Source of the DNA: Sequoia sempervirens
Lineage: Eukaryota > Streptophyta > Pinopsida > Cupressales > Cupressaceae
Reading direction: 5' to 3'
DNA length: 64,000 nt
Assembly (NCBI GenBank): GCA_007258455.2
Contig: VDFB02254991.1
Location: forward strand, 396,288-460,287
The notes below the pieces were generated by a model. The model did not search any database. It saw only the letters and a list, made by a program, of their open reading frames with translations, and was not told the DNA's origin. Every line of letters begins with the position of its first letter. Position 1 is the first letter of the stretch. The position numbers and the translations under genes were made by a program. Shown here in pieces: positions 60,970 through 64,000 of this stretch.

Positions 60970-63900
60970 CATCACAACCAACATTTGTTTGTTACTCACA
61001 TTTAAACAATGTCTTTGTTGGTACTCCTAAATATCCTTAAGATATATCAGCTCTCTCGACTATCTTCAACTCTCCCAGGATGAGCAAGGAGGGATATTAT
61101 TGCTTATTTACATTCCATGCTATAGTAGATGTATTTGATAAAATCTAATTGGAGGGATTCTGGCATTAGATTTTCTTGACGAGTTTTTGTATGCAAGAGT
61201 TGGTTTTGGTCAATATTATAGCCTCTAATTCAATGCTACCTTGCAACAATTATAATGGTTCAGCTACAAACTCGGGCCTCCAAATTTGTTGCTTCACGTG
61301 AAGTTACCAAATTTTGGGCAGACATCCTAGAGGCTATTCCCCAAAATTAACTTGCCAAAGTCATTTGTGGACTGAAGCAGAGGAGACTAAGTTGAACAAC
61401 AAAACTTTTCTAGAGAGCTTGAGAATTGAATTAAAATACCTAGCTATAATATATATATATCCTGCAAGTGCTGGTTCTTGACATAAGTTATTTGTTTTAT
61501 GCATGATTTCCTCCTATTCCCATAAAATGATCTAAATACACTAATGACAATGGCGGAATCCTAACAAGTGTACCTACTTGCAAATACTGCCAACCAATTA
61601 TCCTTAGCATCCCAAAGATTTGCTTGAATTGAACTAGGGTTCCATAGAAACCATAATCTCCTGAATGCCCTAGTCAAATCAACTGTAAAAACATTCACAA
61701 TGGCACCATACCCTTTTTACTTTGTCTTCATGTTGTCCCTGATAGCCTTAGTTTCCAAATGAAGTGGCATATAATTAGATTTACTAGATAGTTACAACTA
61801 AACAAGCACTGAATAGAATTTTTTGCTTTTAGAGTGTTAAAATATTGAAGCATTCAGACTCCTTAACCATTAAATCAGGTGCAAAATTAGATAAAATTAC
61901 ATTCTTTCATTTCTGAACTGCATAATGAACCTTGCAATAAAGTAAGGATTTTGAAGTATCGTTTGGTGAATTTACAGTGAATATAGAATGTGTAGCATTA
62001 AGACTTGGATGATTAGTTAACCTTTCACTATACTCTTTTATATTTTAAATTGACTATTTGGGATTGCAAATTAATTCTGTATAAAACAACATATTATGAA
62101 GGTTAATTTGTTAAACATAGAAATGGTTAATTCGGAGTCAACTTTTGAAATTCCCACTGCACATTCAAGTTCCTCTAGGACAATGCTATCCAAGTTAACT
62201 TGATCAGACTGCAAAGTGTAAATTGAGAGTGTGAAACAACTATTTGTGTTGCATCCTATTGTAGCATATTCAAATGGGTTTTAGGGGTTGCCAATCCCAA
62301 GGGAAAAGCCAAAAGTTATTTCCAACATGTTATTATCCTATAAAATAAATACTTAAGTGTTTCTTCATAATTTAAAATTACTTTGTAAATATAAAAATAC
62401 AGTAGCAATTCATGATGTTAAAAAGTGGTCTTATCTCTCTATGACCTATAAGAAAGGAGATGCTTCTGAAAACTTCCGAAAAATCCTTTTAGCTCAATAC
62501 TCAGCCAATTTTTAAAAATTCAAGGTCTGTCATAAAACATCAGGGTGTAAGTTCAACATCTAATGCCCATTTTAGTAAAATGAATAGTCATTGCCTAAGT
62601 TGTGGGGTATGATGGATTGATCAGTATTTTCTTAGAAGCTCTAAGGGTACACTTTTAGATTATGTGAGTTTACAAAGTGCCAAATATAACATAATATTGT
62701 ACGATTGCATAAATGCCTTAAGTGTTATCTTATCTACAGTATATACTATATTATATGATTATGTAATTTAGATCAAGAATTTTTCAGTTCAAATTTTAAT
62801 GAACCTTGTATATGTTGTTAGTAAGTTGTACCACAAGAGTCGTATAATTTCCAGATGTTTCAATTTTCTCAGCATTTTGGATTTCAAATATTTAGAGGTC
62901 TTGGACTTAAGTTTATAGTTTCTGTTTGGGTTTCCAAGTTTTTAGTTTTAGATTTTTGTAAATAGGGTCATGCCTAGAATCAAAACACTTTGAAATTATA
63001 GAGAGCCATGGCATTTAAAATGTAATCAAGGGACCTTTAGCTTAGCCTCCAATTGACAAGCTTCGTGAGACTTTTCTTGAATTTGTTGCTGCCCAGCTCT
63101 TTACTCTAGATGCTTTATTTTCATTCGGTTATTAATATATATTTGTTTGATACAATGATAACTTGGTTTCACTACAACCTTGGATGAAGGCCTAAATTAG
63201 GAGGGAGACAATGCATGTGGATCCATAGATGATGGATATGCTAGATGGAAATAGAATCTTCTGTGTAGATGGATATGCATTGTGGCAATGAGAACATACT
63301 TGAAGGTTCTTAATGATGCAAGAGCATCATTCAACATCCATCATTCATCTAGGGGACTTCTATCCAAAACCATTTGGAGAGGATCAAATTAAACATCACC
63401 AATGAATCACTTAACTTTTCAGCAATATCTCTTCAAATTCACTACAATGCACCAGAACAACAAACTTGTCATTCTAAGGCAACCAATCAACTGTTCCACA
63501 AAATCAGTAATCCACACTCTTAATAGAATCAAAACAACTCTACCAACACCATTTGAACAAATCCAAAAACTTGATAAGAAATCATGAACCATTCAACATT
63601 TTCTCCATTCTTTTTCTCTTCAATACAACACATTTTTCCAAGGCAATAGACTGCTAAACATACTTTCTTTCTTTCAAACTAACACCAGGCCTTCAATCCA
63701 CTATATTCTACATCAATTTAACTAAAACAAATCAAGATCCTATTCACATACCATTGTTCTAGCTGTATCCTTGGTTTCAACAGTTAAAACATCAACTTGC
63801 ACATTGAGTAATCCTTGCTCAATACCTCAAATCCTTCAAACTTGCCTTTCAAACCTTAACCTATCATAGAGACAACTAAAATATCATCAACTTGACTATT

Positions 63901-64000
63901 CCAAAGCATTAAGTATCATTCTTTCCTCTGTTTAATCAGATTTACCATGTTAAGCCATCAAACCTCCATTTTCCTTGTAGGTCAACAAAACATTGAATCG
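60970..64000. other. Gene-free right end
   Basis: I see no supported coding region, RNA gene or structured repeat. A short (TA)n run lies near 61448. The 61-codon frame at 63402-63587 has no recognisable features. The region could be a long intron of the kinase pseudogene or intergenic DNA. Confidence 0.5.

Overview
The window is nuclear DNA from a land plant with a large, repeat-rich genome. A conifer or other gymnosperm is my best guess: the DNA is AT-rich, almost all of it is nested LTR retrotransposons, and the plastid-derived segment carries land-plant versions of psaA, psaB, rbcL, atpI and rps2. I cannot fix the species. No intact host nuclear gene is visible.

Layout. 1-11,660: old LTR-retrotransposon debris. 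It holds a degenerate gypsy-type gag remnant (36-1034), two diverged LTR-like blocks of one family (from 2949 and from 8806), a 100-N assembly gap (7484-7583), and a small TRIM-type element (9619-10016) with two 161-bp terminal repeats. 11,660-57,010: a nest of insertions. The outermost host is a Sirevirus-like copia element (A, plus strand), with a left LTR remnant at 11,660-11,848 and 18,178-18,264, a gag split by 32 kb, a multi-PPT spacer, and a right LTR at 53,597-57,010. A nearly complete copia element (B, minus, 11,849-18,177, TSD TAAGG) sits in A's left LTR. A large gag-only element with 4.4-kb LTRs (C, minus, 19,176-51,308, TSD TGCTC) sits in A's gag. C's left LTR is split by a Ty3/gypsy element (D, plus, 20,747-37,694, TSD GGTAT). 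C's right LTR is split by a short non-autonomous element (E, minus, 44,504-46,956, TSD TGATA). D's 3' LTR is split 12 bp from its end by 4.1 kb of plastid DNA (F, 33,598-37,682).

The plastid insert is a mosaic of four pieces: psaB 5' plus psaA 3'; rbcL 5' leader plus 47 codons, fused in frame to the psaA 3' end; an inverted psaA 5' piece; and atpI 5' - rps2 - rpoC2 3' end. Its reading frames lack stops, whereas the coding regions of A, C and D have many, so it is probably the youngest event. By nesting, A is older than B and C, C is older than D and E, and D is older than F.

57,011-64,000: intergenic repeats, including a TGACTAA-motif cluster with a perfect 16-bp palindrome, and a decayed receptor-like kinase gene with three recognisable exons between 58,750 and 60,831. 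The last 3 kb shows no gene. The main points of interest are the mosaic plastid insert and its rbcL::psaA chimeric ORF, the gypsy element with a second RNase H between protease and RT, the gag-only element with a long acidic ORF, and LTRs built from degenerate short modules.
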